This document shows, in pieces, positions 51,321 through 60,421 of a DNA stretch of 64,000 bases. A program made the position numbers and the translations under genes. Source of the stretch: Microbacterium rhizomatis. Lineage in GTDB: Bacteria; Actinomycetota; Actinomycetes; Actinomycetales; Microbacteriaceae. The first letter of the stretch is position 1. Each line of letters opens with the position of its first letter. The stretch is from positions 1-64,000 of the forward strand of contig NZ_VYSA01000005.1 in assembly GCF_008710745.1 (NCBI RefSeq). Direction: 5' to 3'. The notes below the pieces were generated by a model. The model worked only from the letters and a program-made list of their open reading frames with translations. It was not told where the DNA came from and ran no database searches.

Positions 51321-52342
51321 ACCTCCCACCCTCGGTTGCCCGGGTCCTGAACATTCCCGGGATCCCGATGACGATCGTCCTCATCGCGGCCGTGATCGTG
51401 TTCCAGATCCTCAACCCGATCTTCCTCAGCGCCGACACGCTCGACAACTTCATGACCAACGCCGCGCCGATGCTGCTGCTGACCCTCGCGGTCGCGATCG
51501 TGATCATCGGAGGAGGCATCGACCTGTCCGTCGGGACTGTCGCGGGCCTGAGCGCGGGCACCACCATGTTCGCGCTCGTAGGCGGCGCGCCGCTCTGGCT
51601 GGGCATCGCGGTGGGCGCCCTCACCGGCCTCGTCTTCGGTCTGGTCAACGGCATCCTGGTCGCCGTCTTCCGCATCGACGACTTCATCGCGACGCTCGCG
51701 ACCCTCAACATCGCGGCGGGCCTGCTCGTCGTGCTGTCGCAGGCGACGCTGCTCCAGGGCGTCACCACGCCGGGCTTCGGGGCCATCACCCGCAGCAACG
51801 TGCTCGGAGTTCCGATCGCGTTCCTCGTCGCAGCGGGGCTCTTCCTCATCGCCCACCTGCTCCTGGCCAAGACCGTGACGGGTCGCCGGCTGTATGCGAT
51901 CGGCGTCTCGTCGGCCGCCTCCAACGTGGCGGGGGTGAGTGTGCCGCGCATCCGGCTGTTCACCTTCGTGATCTCCGGGCTGCTCTCGGGGGTGGCGGGC
52001 GTCCTGCTGGCATCGCGACTCGGTGCGGTCCAGGCGTTCCTGGGCATCGGGTACGAGTTCACGGCGATCGCCGGCGCTGTGGTGGGCGGTATAGCGCTCG
52101 CCGGTGGCGTCGGGAACGTCTGGGCGGCCTTCATCGGCGGCCTCTTCCTGCTGACTGTGCAACAGGGGCTTCGCCTCAACAACGTCGACCCGGTCTACTT
52201 CAGCATCGTGACCGCTCTCGCGATCGTGTTCGGGGTCATCTTCGATCGGCAGGTCCGGCGAGTGCTGCTGCGGGGCGCCCTGGCAAGAACAGCCGCCGCG
52301 CTCGCAGACCGCGACGTGACCACCAAGGAAGGTGCACGCTGA
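51317..52342 (+). CDS. ribose-type ABC transporter permease
   Basis: The 341-residue RbsC-type permease has VIIGGGIDLSVGTVAGLSAG, DDFIATLATLNIAAGL, GRRLYAIGVSSAASNVAGV and VGGIALAGGVGNVWAAF. Its ATG overlaps the ATPase stop by four bases (ATGA), and its stop overlaps the next permease start (TGATG). The pair of permeases in one operon suggests a heterodimeric channel. Confidence 0.92.
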   Translation: MNLPPSVARVLNIPGIPMTIVLIAAVIVFQILNPIFLSADTLDNFMTNAAPMLLLTLAVAIVIIGGGIDLSVGTVAGLSAGTTMFALVGGAPLWLGIAVGALTGLVFGLVNGILVAVFRIDDFIATLATLNIAAGLLVVLSQATLLQGVTTPGFGAITRSNVLGVPIAFLVAAGLFLIAHLLLAKTVTGRRLYAIGVSSAASNVAGVSVPRIRLFTFVISGLLSGVAGVLLASRLGAVQAFLGIGYEFTAIAGAVVGGIALAGGVGNVWAAFIGGLFLLTVQQGLRLNNVDPVYFSIVTALAIVFGVIFDRQVRRVLLRGALARTAAALADRDVTTKEGAR

Positions 52343-53373
52343 TGTCCGATGCAGCTCCCGAGCAGAGTCGCCTCCGCTCGATCGTCGAGCGAGTCCTGGT
52401 CGACCCGACCCTCGGAGTCGTGGTGCTCCTGGTGGTCTTCGCGATCTTCGCCGCGGTCGCACTCCCGGTGTTCTACGCCGGCAACAACCTGTTCAACCTT
52501 CTGGGCAGCTCGATCACGGTCATGATTCTGGCGATCGGGGTCACCGTCGTGCTGATCTCGGGCGGGATCGACCTCTCGGTCGGTGCGGTGATGGCGCTGT
52601 GCGCAGGAGCCGCGGCAACCGCCATGCGTCTCGGCGCGCCGGTCTTCCTCGCCTTCATCACGGCCCTCGTCGTCGGGATCGCGGCCGGACTGCTCAACGG
52701 ATTGCTCGTCACCCGGGTCGGTCTCCCCGACTTCATCGCGACGCTGTCGACCCTCGGGTTCGCCAGCGGCGTCCTCTACATCCTGACGCAGGGCGTTCCG
52801 ATCATCGGCTACATGACACCCGAGTTCCGGCTCGTCGGCGGGCTCCAGCCGATCCTCGGACCCGTGACCCTGCCGATGGTCATCGCGCTGGTGCTCGCCC
52901 TGCTCGTCGGGTGGCTGCTGCGCAGCACAGCCCTCGGAACGCGGTTCTTCGCGGTGGGCAGCAACGCGATCGCGGCCCGTCAGTCGGGAATCCCGGTGCG
53001 CTGGCTCAAGACGCAGGCGTACATCGTGAGCGGCACATGCGCCGCGATCGCCGGGATCATCCTGGCCGGCCGGAACAACAACGTTCCCGCCGACCTCGGA
53101 ACCGGGTACGAGATCCAGGCGATCTCGGCCGCCATCATCGGGGGAGCATCGCTCATGGGCGGGCGCGGACGCGTGCTCGGAGCTGTGCTCGGAGCACTCA
53201 CGCTCGCTCTCGCGATCAACATCATCAACCTCGTGGGCGTCCCCTCGAGCTACCAGAAGATCGTCATCGGCGTCATCCTGCTGCTCGCAGTGGGCGCCAA
53301 CTTCGTCAGCGATCGCGTCCGCGCCGCTGTTCTGCGCAGTCGCGCCGCACGTCTCTCACGCACCGTCGCCTGA
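52342..53373 (+). CDS. ribose-type ABC transporter permease
   Basis: The 343-residue RbsC-type permease has VVLISGGIDLSVGAVMALCAG, LPDFIATLSTLGFASGVLY, GTRFFAVGSNAIAARQSGIPV and IIGGASLMGGRGRVLGAVLG. It is similar in plan to the upstream permease but clearly diverged, so the two are probably not interchangeable. It is translationally coupled to that gene. Confidence 0.92.
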   Translation: MSDAAPEQSRLRSIVERVLVDPTLGVVVLLVVFAIFAAVALPVFYAGNNLFNLLGSSITVMILAIGVTVVLISGGIDLSVGAVMALCAGAAATAMRLGAPVFLAFITALVVGIAAGLLNGLLVTRVGLPDFIATLSTLGFASGVLYILTQGVPIIGYMTPEFRLVGGLQPILGPVTLPMVIALVLALLVGWLLRSTALGTRFFAVGSNAIAARQSGIPVRWLKTQAYIVSGTCAAIAGIILAGRNNNVPADLGTGYEIQAISAAIIGGASLMGGRGRVLGAVLGALTLALAINIINLVGVPSSYQKIVIGVILLLAVGANFVSDRVRAAVLRSRAARLSRTVA

Positions 53374-53384
53374 GAGAAAACCCA

Positions 53385-53403
53385 CGCCGGCACGGCGCCG
53401 GCG
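53385..53403 (+). terminator. short GC hairpin before the binding-protein gene
   Basis: CGCCGGC (53385-53391) and GCCGGCG (53397-53403) pair with a 5-base loop in the 48-base gap between permease and binding protein. It may adjust the relative amount of the two transcripts rather than end transcription. Confidence 0.45.
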
Positions 53404-53421
53404 CGCACCGAGAGGAATCAC

Positions 53422-54609
53422 ATGTTTCACAGGAATGAGATCACCGACACCGGTCGGCGTAGTGCCCGGCGGCGCGTAGCCGCCGCCGCGATGACCGCCG
53501 TGTTCGCGATGGTCCTTGCCGGCTGCACGGTCGCCAATACCAACACCGGCAACGGCGGCGGCGGGTCTGACGGCAGTGCGGCCGCCGGAGCCAGCTGTGG
53601 CAGCCAGGCGACCCAGGACGCCATCACGAAAGCCGTCGATGGACGCACGATCAAGATCGGCTACACGCCGCCGATCCTGTCCGAGTTCTACACCCAGGTG
53701 GAGAAGGCCGCTCACAACCGCATGAAGTACTACGCGGACTGCTACGGCGTGAAGTGGGAGTGGTCGCGCCAGGGCGCGCTCAACGATGCGCACTCCGGCG
53801 TCGAGGCGGTCGGGATCGTCGAGAACTTCATCTCGAACGGGTTCGACGCGGTCTTCGTCTGCTCCGCAGCCCCGCACTCGACGATGCAGGAGATCTACGA
53901 GACCGGGTCGAAGTCGGGCGTGGACTTCTACCAGTTCAACTCCACCGAAGAGCTCGAGAACCCCTCGCAGGCGACCGATCCCACCGGTGGACTGCACACC
54001 GTCTCGAACATCGGCTACGACGACCGCTGGCAGTCCGGCTACATCGCAGGGCAGTACATCGCCGGCCTTCTGAAGGGTCAGGGCCAGATCGTCCAGATCC
54101 TCGGGCCGTCGGGCTCGGACTGGACCAAGCTGCGTCAGCAGGGGTTCGAGGCCGCGATCGCCGAGTTCCCCGACATGACGATCGTCGGCTCCGCCGATGG
54201 CGGCTACGTCCGTGACAAGGGACTCACCGCCGCCCAGGACCTCCTGACGAAGTTCCCCGAGATCGACGCGATCTACGGCGAGAACGAGGACATGGCGCTC
54301 GGGGCATCGCAGGCGATCGACCTCGCCGGCCTGAAGCACTGGGACGGCAGCCAGGGAATCATCACGATCGGCGCTGACGGACTGATCTCCGGCATGGACT
54401 CGATCCGCGACGGCAAGCTCACCGCGACGGTGGACGTCAACTCGATCGAGATGGGCACGACCATGGTCGACACGCTCTTCCAGCACGAGGTGCTGGGCAT
54501 GACCGTGTCGCAGTTCATCCGCATCCCCACGGTGGTCGTCGACAAGGCGAACGTCGACTGGGCCGAGGGCCTGATCGCCGACGCCATGGCCGGAGCGGGC
54601 AGCTACTGA
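53422..54609 (+). CDS. ABC sugar-type substrate-binding lipoprotein
   Basis: The 395-residue protein has a lipoprotein signal with an Arg-rich start and lipobox VLAGC, a Gly/Ser linker (NGGGGSDGSAAAG) and a ribose-type binding fold (IKIGYTPPILSEFYTQVEKA, GFDAVFVCSAAPHSTM, QIVQILGPSGSDWTKLRQQG, DAIYGENEDMALGASQAI). It likely serves the ATPase and permeases just upstream. The ligand-pocket aromatic residues suggest a sugar or polyol; the ligand is not known. Confidence 0.92.
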   Translation: MFHRNEITDTGRRSARRRVAAAAMTAVFAMVLAGCTVANTNTGNGGGGSDGSAAAGASCGSQATQDAITKAVDGRTIKIGYTPPILSEFYTQVEKAAHNRMKYYADCYGVKWEWSRQGALNDAHSGVEAVGIVENFISNGFDAVFVCSAAPHSTMQEIYETGSKSGVDFYQFNSTEELENPSQATDPTGGLHTVSNIGYDDRWQSGYIAGQYIAGLLKGQGQIVQILGPSGSDWTKLRQQGFEAAIAEFPDMTIVGSADGGYVRDKGLTAAQDLLTKFPEIDAIYGENEDMALGASQAIDLAGLKHWDGSQGIITIGADGLISGMDSIRDGKLTATVDVNSIEMGTTMVDTLFQHEVLGMTVSQFIRIPTVVVDKANVDWAEGLIADAMAGAGSY

Positions 54610-54615
54610 GCGACC

Positions 54616-54650
54616 GGGCGGGGCGTCTCGCCGACCGGGGCGCCCCGCCC
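54616..54650 (+). terminator. GC-rich hairpin after the second ABC operon
   Basis: GGGCGGGGCG (54616-54625) pairs with CGCCCCGCCC (54641-54650), seven bases after the stop. It probably terminates or attenuates transcription before the GMC oxidoreductase gene. Confidence 0.7.
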
Positions 54651-54692
54651 ACCCAGACACGAGAGCACGAGACACGAGAGAAGAGGTAGGAA

Positions 54693-56378
54693 ATGGTGAA
54701 GCGACTGGATGCCGTCGATGTCGTCATCGTCGGGCTCGGCGCCGGCGGGGGCCCCGCGGCCAAGGTGCTGTCCGAGGCGGGTTACTCCGTCGTCGGATTC
54801 GACAAGGGCCCGTGGCTGCGCAATAGCGAGCACTACTCGGGCGACGAGCTGAAGTTCCAGAACCGCAGCTATCTGTGGCCCGACGTCGATCTGATGCCCC
54901 GGACGGTGCGCAGGGACGAGAGCTCGGAGAGCCGGATCTTCAACTTCTCGCCGGTCCCGTCGGCGGTCGGGGGAGGTACGACGCACATGGCCGGCTGGAC
55001 TCCGCGGCCGCGGCCCTCCGATTTCATCATGCGCACGCTGCACGGTGACATCGAGGGTGCGAGCCTCGCGGACTGGCCGTACCGGTACGACGACCTCGAG
55101 CCCTACCTGACCAAGGTGGAGTGGAGCTACGGCATCTCCGGTCTCGACGGCGCGGAGGTCGGTGCCGGCTTCCGCTCGCGCCGGTACCCCAGCGGTCCCC
55201 TCGGACCGACGAAGTTCGGCCTGAAGTTCTACGAAGGCTGCCGCAAGCTCGGCATCAACGCGATGCCGCTGCCGATGAGCCACCTCACGGAGCGCAACGA
55301 GCTCGGTCGCAAAGCGGTGAACCGTTCGAGCTTCTGGAATCAGTACGGCGACCCCACCGAGACGCGCTCGACCGTGGCGACCACCTACATCCCCGAGGCG
55401 CTGGCCACGGGAAACTTCGAGGTGCGGGCCGACAGCTTCGTCCGCGAGGTCACGGTCGGTCCGGACGGCAAGGCCACCGGGGTGATCTACATCAATCCGG
55501 ATGGCTCGGAAGAAGAGCAGCGCGCGCGCGTCGTCATCCTCGCCCTCGGAGCGATCGAGAGCGCCCGGCTCATGCTCATGTCGAAGTCGCCCCTGTTCCC
55601 GGACGGAATCGCCAATGACTCGGGTCTGGTCGGCAAGAACGCGACCTTCCACGAGTACCTCTTCGCGGTCGGGCTCTTCGACAAAGAGCTCAGCGACCCC
55701 CTCAACGGGTTCACCGGGAACTATCAGAGCGGCGGCTCGATGCATTTCTACGAGACCGACGAATCGCGCGGCCACATCGGTGGCGGCATCATCGCCACCA
55801 CGCAGATCGGCCAGCCGATCAATCCGATCCTCCCCGGCAAACCCATCTGGGGTGAGGCAGCCAAAGACGCCGACCGCGACTACTTCCTGCACTCGATGAA
55901 GATCGGCATGATCCTCCAGGACCTGCCGCAGGAGACGAACCGCGTCGATCTGGATCCCGTGGTGAAGGACCGCTGGGGGATGCCGGTGGCCCGGATCACG
56001 AACAAGCCCCACGCGAACGATACGGCCATGAGCAAGTGGCAGATCGACAAGAACGTCGAGATCCTCGAGGCCGCAGGCGCGGTGCGCACGATGCCCGTCT
56101 ACCTCGGCGACGAGTTCACCGGGAACGCGTGTCACCAGCACGGCACAGTGCGGATGGGCACCGACCCCGCGAAGTCCGTCCTCAACGAGTGGGCTCAGGC
56201 GCACTCCGTCGAGAACCTCTTCGTGCTCGACGGATCGGGCTTCGCCACAGCACTCGGCGTCAACCCGACGCTGACGATCATGGCCCACTCGTGGAGGGCA
56301 GCCGACTACATCGCCTCCACGTATCTCAAGGGTCGCAGCGAGCGACTCGTCCTCGAGCCCGTGTCCATCTCGGGCTGA
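54693..56378 (+). CDS. GMC-family FAD oxidoreductase
   Basis: The 561-residue protein has the FAD-binding motif VVIVGLGAGGGPAAKVL and VVGFDKGPWLR at the N-terminus, SAVGGGTTHMAGWTPRP and a C-terminal CHQHGTVRMGTDP with the catalytic His. This is the gluconate/sorbitol dehydrogenase large-subunit type of the GMC family, which oxidises a sugar or polyol alcohol. No signal peptide is visible. The next gene, 19 bases on, is its usual small partner. GAGAAGAGGT precedes the ATG. Confidence 0.92.
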   Translation: MVKRLDAVDVVIVGLGAGGGPAAKVLSEAGYSVVGFDKGPWLRNSEHYSGDELKFQNRSYLWPDVDLMPRTVRRDESSESRIFNFSPVPSAVGGGTTHMAGWTPRPRPSDFIMRTLHGDIEGASLADWPYRYDDLEPYLTKVEWSYGISGLDGAEVGAGFRSRRYPSGPLGPTKFGLKFYEGCRKLGINAMPLPMSHLTERNELGRKAVNRSSFWNQYGDPTETRSTVATTYIPEALATGNFEVRADSFVREVTVGPDGKATGVIYINPDGSEEEQRARVVILALGAIESARLMLMSKSPLFPDGIANDSGLVGKNATFHEYLFAVGLFDKELSDPLNGFTGNYQSGGSMHFYETDESRGHIGGGIIATTQIGQPINPILPGKPIWGEAAKDADRDYFLHSMKIGMILQDLPQETNRVDLDPVVKDRWGMPVARITNKPHANDTAMSKWQIDKNVEILEAAGAVRTMPVYLGDEFTGNACHQHGTVRMGTDPAKSVLNEWAQAHSVENLFVLDGSGFATALGVNPTLTIMAHSWRAADYIASTYLKGRSERLVLEPVSISG

Positions 56379-56397
56379 TGCGAAAAGGAGCGAAGCG

Positions 56398-57096
56398 ATG
56401 ACATCCAAATCCGAATGGAAGAAGCTCGATCTTCAGATCGATCCGGACAGCGATGAGCGGCTGTTCTTCTCGCCGCACGAGTGGGAGACCGTCGAAGCGG
56501 CCGCCGCGCGGATCATTCCGACCGACCACGACCCCGGCGCGAGAGAAGCGCGCGCCGTCGTGTTCATCGATCGGTACCTCTCCGGCATCGAGTACGTGTA
56601 CGCCGCCGCCGATGGCAGCGGGTTCCTGCAGCTCGCGGGCCCCGAGGCCGACGCCGCACGTGCCCGCAACGCGGTGATGAAGCAGCTCTATCGCGACGGC
56701 ATCCTCCAGCTGGACGAGATCGCGCGGCGTCACGGAGCCGAGGACTTCATCCACGCGGACGAGTCCGCTCAGGACGAGATCCTCGTCGAACTGAGCGGAA
56801 GCCCGAAGCCGAGTCACGTCCGCCTGGACGAGCACGAAGTGTTCTATTCGCGGCTTCAGGGCAACACCGATCAGGGGAAGCCCTTCTTCGAGACCCTGTG
56901 CTTCCACGTGCGGCAGGGCTTCTACGCCGACCCGGTGTACGGCGGCAACAAGGACCGGATCGGCTGGAAGGTCATCGGGTTCCCCGGGCCCGAATCGCTG
57001 AAGGACACGATGGACGGCACCTATACGACGGCGCCGTTCTTCGCAGACGAGTGGGACTGGAACGAACTCCTGCTCAGCTACAACCCACCGGCGTAA
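56398..57096 (+). CDS. gluconate 2-dehydrogenase subunit 3 family protein
   Basis: The 232-residue protein has the family core FFSPHEWETVEAAAARIIPTDHDPGAREARAV (region 22-53) and later FFETLCFHVRQGFYADPVYGGNKDRIGWKVIGFPGP (region around 160-195). These proteins are the small subunit that escorts or stabilises the GMC large subunit. The usual Tat signal is absent, in line with the large subunit lacking a signal peptide; the complex may be cytoplasmic. Confidence 0.92.
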   Translation: MTSKSEWKKLDLQIDPDSDERLFFSPHEWETVEAAAARIIPTDHDPGAREARAVVFIDRYLSGIEYVYAAADGSGFLQLAGPEADAARARNAVMKQLYRDGILQLDEIARRHGAEDFIHADESAQDEILVELSGSPKPSHVRLDEHEVFYSRLQGNTDQGKPFFETLCFHVRQGFYADPVYGGNKDRIGWKVIGFPGPESLKDTMDGTYTTAPFFADEWDWNELLLSYNPPA

Positions 57097-57131
57097 GTCC
57101 GGGCGGACCATTAGGAAGGGAAGAAGGACCC

Positions 57132-57857
57132 ATGGCGAACTTCGCTGAAAAACTCGATCGATATGTCGACCGCACGTATCGATTGATCCCGGACAAGATC
57201 GACCTGAGCCGGACGACCGTGCACATGCTGGACGTGCAGAACCTGTGCCTCGACAGACGGGGCGCGGACTATGTGCAGAGCGTGGGCGGCGCACCCTCGG
57301 GCGAGGAGACCCTCGTCCAGGCGAAACGGTGCCTCGATGCGGCCCGCGCGAACGACCTGACCGTGAACTGGTCGATGTGGGGGATGGATCCCGGCGGATT
57401 CGACATCGGCCTGTGGGGCGTGAAGTACCCGGACTGGAAGCGCCCGGACTCGCCCTTCAACCACGGGACCTTCGACGGCGCTCTGTGCGATGGGTTCGTG
57501 CCGGCGAGCAACGAAGCCGTGCTCAAGAAGCATCGCAACAGCAGCTTCTTCGAATCGCCGCTCAACTCCTGGCTCACGACCGCCGGCACGGATTACCTCG
57601 TGATCGTCGGCTCGTCGACGGGCAACTGCGTCCCGACGACCGCGCGGGACGGATTCGAGCTCGGCTACAAGGTGATCGTGGTCGCCGACTCCGGCACCGC
57701 GATCCCGCTCAACTGGCACGGGCGCAATCCCGAGTACGACCACGAGGTCCCCGAGGGCTACGGGCAGTACTGGGAGGGCCTCCGCAACATGCAGGCCCAG
57801 TACGCGGATGTGCTCACGACGGACGAGTTCCTCGCCCTGATCGACGCGTCGCGGTGA
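57132..57857 (+). CDS. isochorismatase-family hydrolase
   Basis: The 241-residue cysteine-hydrolase-fold protein has VHMLDVQNLCLD (catalytic Asp), a Lys in VLKKHRNSSFFESPLNSWL and the nucleophile Cys in IVGSSTGNCVPTTARDGFELGY, the complete triad. Such enzymes cleave amides and N-carbamoyl groups (nicotinamidase, N-carbamoylsarcosine hydrolase types). It sits in the same transcription unit as the GMC pair. AGGAAGGGAAGAAGGA upstream is an extended purine ribosome site. Confidence 0.9.
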   Translation: MANFAEKLDRYVDRTYRLIPDKIDLSRTTVHMLDVQNLCLDRRGADYVQSVGGAPSGEETLVQAKRCLDAARANDLTVNWSMWGMDPGGFDIGLWGVKYPDWKRPDSPFNHGTFDGALCDGFVPASNEAVLKKHRNSSFFESPLNSWLTTAGTDYLVIVGSSTGNCVPTTARDGFELGYKVIVVADSGTAIPLNWHGRNPEYDHEVPEGYGQYWEGLRNMQAQYADVLTTDEFLALIDASR

Positions 57858-57862
57858 CCGAC

Positions 57863-57901
57863 AGCGGGGGATGCCTCACCGGTGGTGAGACATCCCCCGC
57901 T
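57863..57901. terminator. bidirectional terminator
   Basis: AGCGGGGGATG (57863-57873) pairs with CATCCCCCGCT (57891-57901), and the loop holds a second pair CTCACC/GGTGAG. It lies between two convergent genes and should serve both. Confidence 0.8.
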
Positions 57902-57907
57902 CTCTCG

Positions 57908-59185
57908 TCATGACTCGTTGACCTGGCGCGAATCGCCTTGGCGCTCCTCTTCGGGCCACTCGATGCTTCCCGGGTCGCCGAGCAGGGGACCGAAGGCGAG
58001 CTCTGCCGCTCCGATCAGGAGGATCTCCGAGCCCAGGGTGGGACGCGTGATTCGCACCGTCGCATACTGCGGGGCGAGGGTCTCGCGCGCGATGACGCTG
58101 CGCAGCCGCACGGGCTCGGCCTCCAGGAGAGAGCCGAGGAATCCACCCAGGACGATGAGGTCGGGATTGAAGATCGTCACCATTGTCCCGAGCGCCGTGC
58201 CGAGAGCCTCGATCTGACGATCGATCTCCTGCTGGGCGAGGGCTGTCCGGCGCTCGGCGAGGACCTCGTCGAGGCGATGGAAGTCGCGGCGATCGAGGCC
58301 GAGACTCTGCACGAGGGCGTCGCGGTTGACCTCTGATTCCAGGGTTCCCTGCAAGCCCGCCGAGTCTCTGGACCCGCCGCTGCGGATGCGGAAGTGCCCG
58401 AGTTCCCCGGCGTAGCCGTTGGACCCCTTCACGGCGTGCCCACCGGAGACGATCCCGCCCCCGATGCGGTTGGCTCCGCCGTTCAGGTAGATGACGCTGC
58501 CGACGTGTGAGCCTCCGCCGAAATTCGTCTCCGCGAGGAGTCCGAGGTGCGCGTCGTTTGCGACCCGCACCGGCAGGCCCGTCGCCGACTCGAGCTCGGC
58601 CGCGAGCGGCTCTGCCCGCCAGCCGAGCTGCGGCGCCAGAGAGACCGAGCCGTCCTCGTCGTTGGTCAGCCCTGGCACGGCGACACCGACGCCGATCACC
58701 TGGGTGTCTTCGGGGAGCATCGAGAGGATCCCCTGGATGATCACCGAGACGATCGACACGGTCTCGCGCATCGTCTGCGCCGACCCCGTCTCGTAGTGGA
58801 TCACTTTTCGGACCTTGCCGCCGAGTCCGACGACCCCGACCGTGATCGCATCCACCTCCGGCACCACCGCGATCGCGAAGACGCGATCGCTGACGGCCAC
58901 ATCGACACTCGGCCGGCCTACGGACTTCTTCGTGCCGTCGTCGACCGTGCGCTGAGGCTCGACCGCGAGCCCCAGGTCGATCAGCTCGTTCACGAGGATC
59001 GTCACGGTGGATCTGTTGAGGCCCGTCACGCCGGCGAGGGTGCTTCGCGAGATCGGCCCGTCGCGATGAAGTCGTACGAGGATCGCCGAGAGATTGTGTG
59101 CACGGAGTCTGTCGAGGTTCGAGCCCTTGACGGCGCCGAACCTCCGCAGCGGCTGCGCATCGTGGCGATCTGTCGGTTCCTGCAC
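57908..59185 (-). CDS. ROK-family transcriptional regulator
   Basis: This 425-residue ROK protein has an N-terminal helix-turn-helix (LVRLHRDGPISRSTLAGVTG, LNRSTVTILVNELIDLG) and a sugar-kinase-like domain (VGVAVPGLTNDEDGSVSLAP, VRVANDAHLGLLAE, GIVSGGHAVKGSNGYAGELG with the zinc/sugar His). The zinc-binding cysteine cluster of NagC-type ROK proteins is absent (FRIRSGGSRDSAGLQGTLE). I prefer GTG 59185 with GGGAG upstream over the longer frame. It likely represses the neighbouring oxidoreductase or transport genes when no sugar-like ligand is bound. Confidence 0.88.
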   Translation of the reverse strand: MQEPTDRHDAQPLRRFGAVKGSNLDRLRAHNLSAILVRLHRDGPISRSTLAGVTGLNRSTVTILVNELIDLGLAVEPQRTVDDGTKKSVGRPSVDVAVSDRVFAIAVVPEVDAITVGVVGLGGKVRKVIHYETGSAQTMRETVSIVSVIIQGILSMLPEDTQVIGVGVAVPGLTNDEDGSVSLAPQLGWRAEPLAAELESATGLPVRVANDAHLGLLAETNFGGGSHVGSVIYLNGGANRIGGGIVSGGHAVKGSNGYAGELGHFRIRSGGSRDSAGLQGTLESEVNRDALVQSLGLDRRDFHRLDEVLAERRTALAQQEIDRQIEALGTALGTMVTIFNPDLIVLGGFLGSLLEAEPVRLRSVIARETLAPQYATVRITRPTLGSEILLIGAAELAFGPLLGDPGSIEWPEEERQGDSRQVNES

Positions 59186-59314
59186 GTCGGTCTCCCGTCC
59201 CCCTCTGAGAGCGCATCGTCTTGTCCACAGGCCTGGCAACTTGCCTGCGATGCTACACCTCTCCATTTTACTTCACGCTTGCGCGAAATGTGTCGTGATG
59301 CCTACTATCGCCCT

Positions 59315-60421
59315 ATGACGAGCATTGACGCCGCAGCGACGCGCCACCCCATTCGTACGGCGATCGTGGGCTACGGCCTGTCGGGCAAAGTCTTCCACGG
59401 CCCGTTCGTGAAGGCCGACGATGACTTCGAGGTATCAGCGATCGTGACCTCCGATTCGGCGAGGCGGGCCGATGCCCTCGTGGATCATCCCCAAGCCCGG
59501 GTTTATTCGACCTTCGACCAATTGCTCGACACCGAGACGGATCTCGATCTCGTGATCCTCTCCAGCCCGCCCGACACGCACGTCGATTTCGCTGCACGTG
59601 CCCTGTCGCGTGGCGCCGCCGTGATCGTGGACAAGCCGTTCGTCGCCACCGTCGACCAGGCGCGCACTCTCGAGCAAGCCGCGGCCGCGGCCGGTCGGCC
59701 CCTCATGGTGTTCCACAACCGCAGGTGGGACGGCGACTTCCTCACTCTTCAGCGACTTCTCGCAGAAGGGATGCTCGGCGAGGTGTTCGCGTTCGAGTCG
59801 GCGTTCGAGCACTGGGCCCCTGTGGCCACGAGCGGCTGGAAGGACCAGCTGCCCGCAAGCGACGGGGGCGGGGTCGCGTACGACCTCGGCAGTCACCTGA
59901 TCGATCAGGCTCTCGTGCTGTTCGGGCCCGCGGAGGTGCGTTCGGCCAGTGTGCGGAGCGTCCGTCACGGAGGCAACGACGACCACACCCGGATAGATCT
60001 GCGGCACGAGAGCGGGGTCGAGTCGAGCCTCCTGATGAGTCGCGTGAGCCGCGGCCTGGGTCCTCGGTTCCGAGTCCTGGGAACGAAGGGGTCGTTCACC
60101 TCGGCGGGACTCGATGGACAAGAGCCCGCGCTCGTCGCCGGCGTGACGCCGAGCGATCCCTCGTACGGGGTCACGCCGGAATCGGGTTACGGCACGCTCG
60201 AGGCAGAGGGCCCGGACGGCATGACCACGCTCCGGGTCCCGATGGAGCGAGGGGACTATCCGGAGTTCTACCGCAGGGCGGCGCGCGCGATTCGCGAGGG
60301 CGGCGCTGAGCCGGTGTCGCTGGAGGATGCGATCGCGGTCGTGCGCCTCCTCGAGGTCAGCACTTCCTCGGCGGAGACCCGTGCCTCCGGGGCTCACGCC
60401 CTCCGGAACAGATCCGCCTGA
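59315..60421 (+). CDS. Gfo/Idh/MocA-family oxidoreductase
   Basis: The 368-residue protein has the Rossmann motif AIVGYGLSGKVFHGPF (GxGxxG-like), VDKPF with the catalytic Lys (AAVIVDKPFVATVDQA) and a C-terminal GGGVAYDLGSHLIDQALVLFG with the substrate-binding Asp/His. This family uses NAD(P) to oxidise or reduce sugars and inositols. It is divergent from the ROK gene, and its last 28 bases overlap the convergent GntR gene. Confidence 0.92.
   Translation: MTSIDAAATRHPIRTAIVGYGLSGKVFHGPFVKADDDFEVSAIVTSDSARRADALVDHPQARVYSTFDQLLDTETDLDLVILSSPPDTHVDFAARALSRGAAVIVDKPFVATVDQARTLEQAAAAAGRPLMVFHNRRWDGDFLTLQRLLAEGMLGEVFAFESAFEHWAPVATSGWKDQLPASDGGGVAYDLGSHLIDQALVLFGPAEVRSASVRSVRHGGNDDHTRIDLRHESGVESSLLMSRVSRGLGPRFRVLGTKGSFTSAGLDGQEPALVAGVTPSDPSYGVTPESGYGTLEAEGPDGMTTLRVPMERGDYPEFYRRAARAIREGGAEPVSLEDAIAVVRLLEVSTSSAETRASGAHALRNRSA

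Noticed and set aside
53422..54609. Stand-alone regulator-like binding protein
   Set aside because: The clear lipobox and the position directly after the ATPase and permeases make it the transporter's binding protein.
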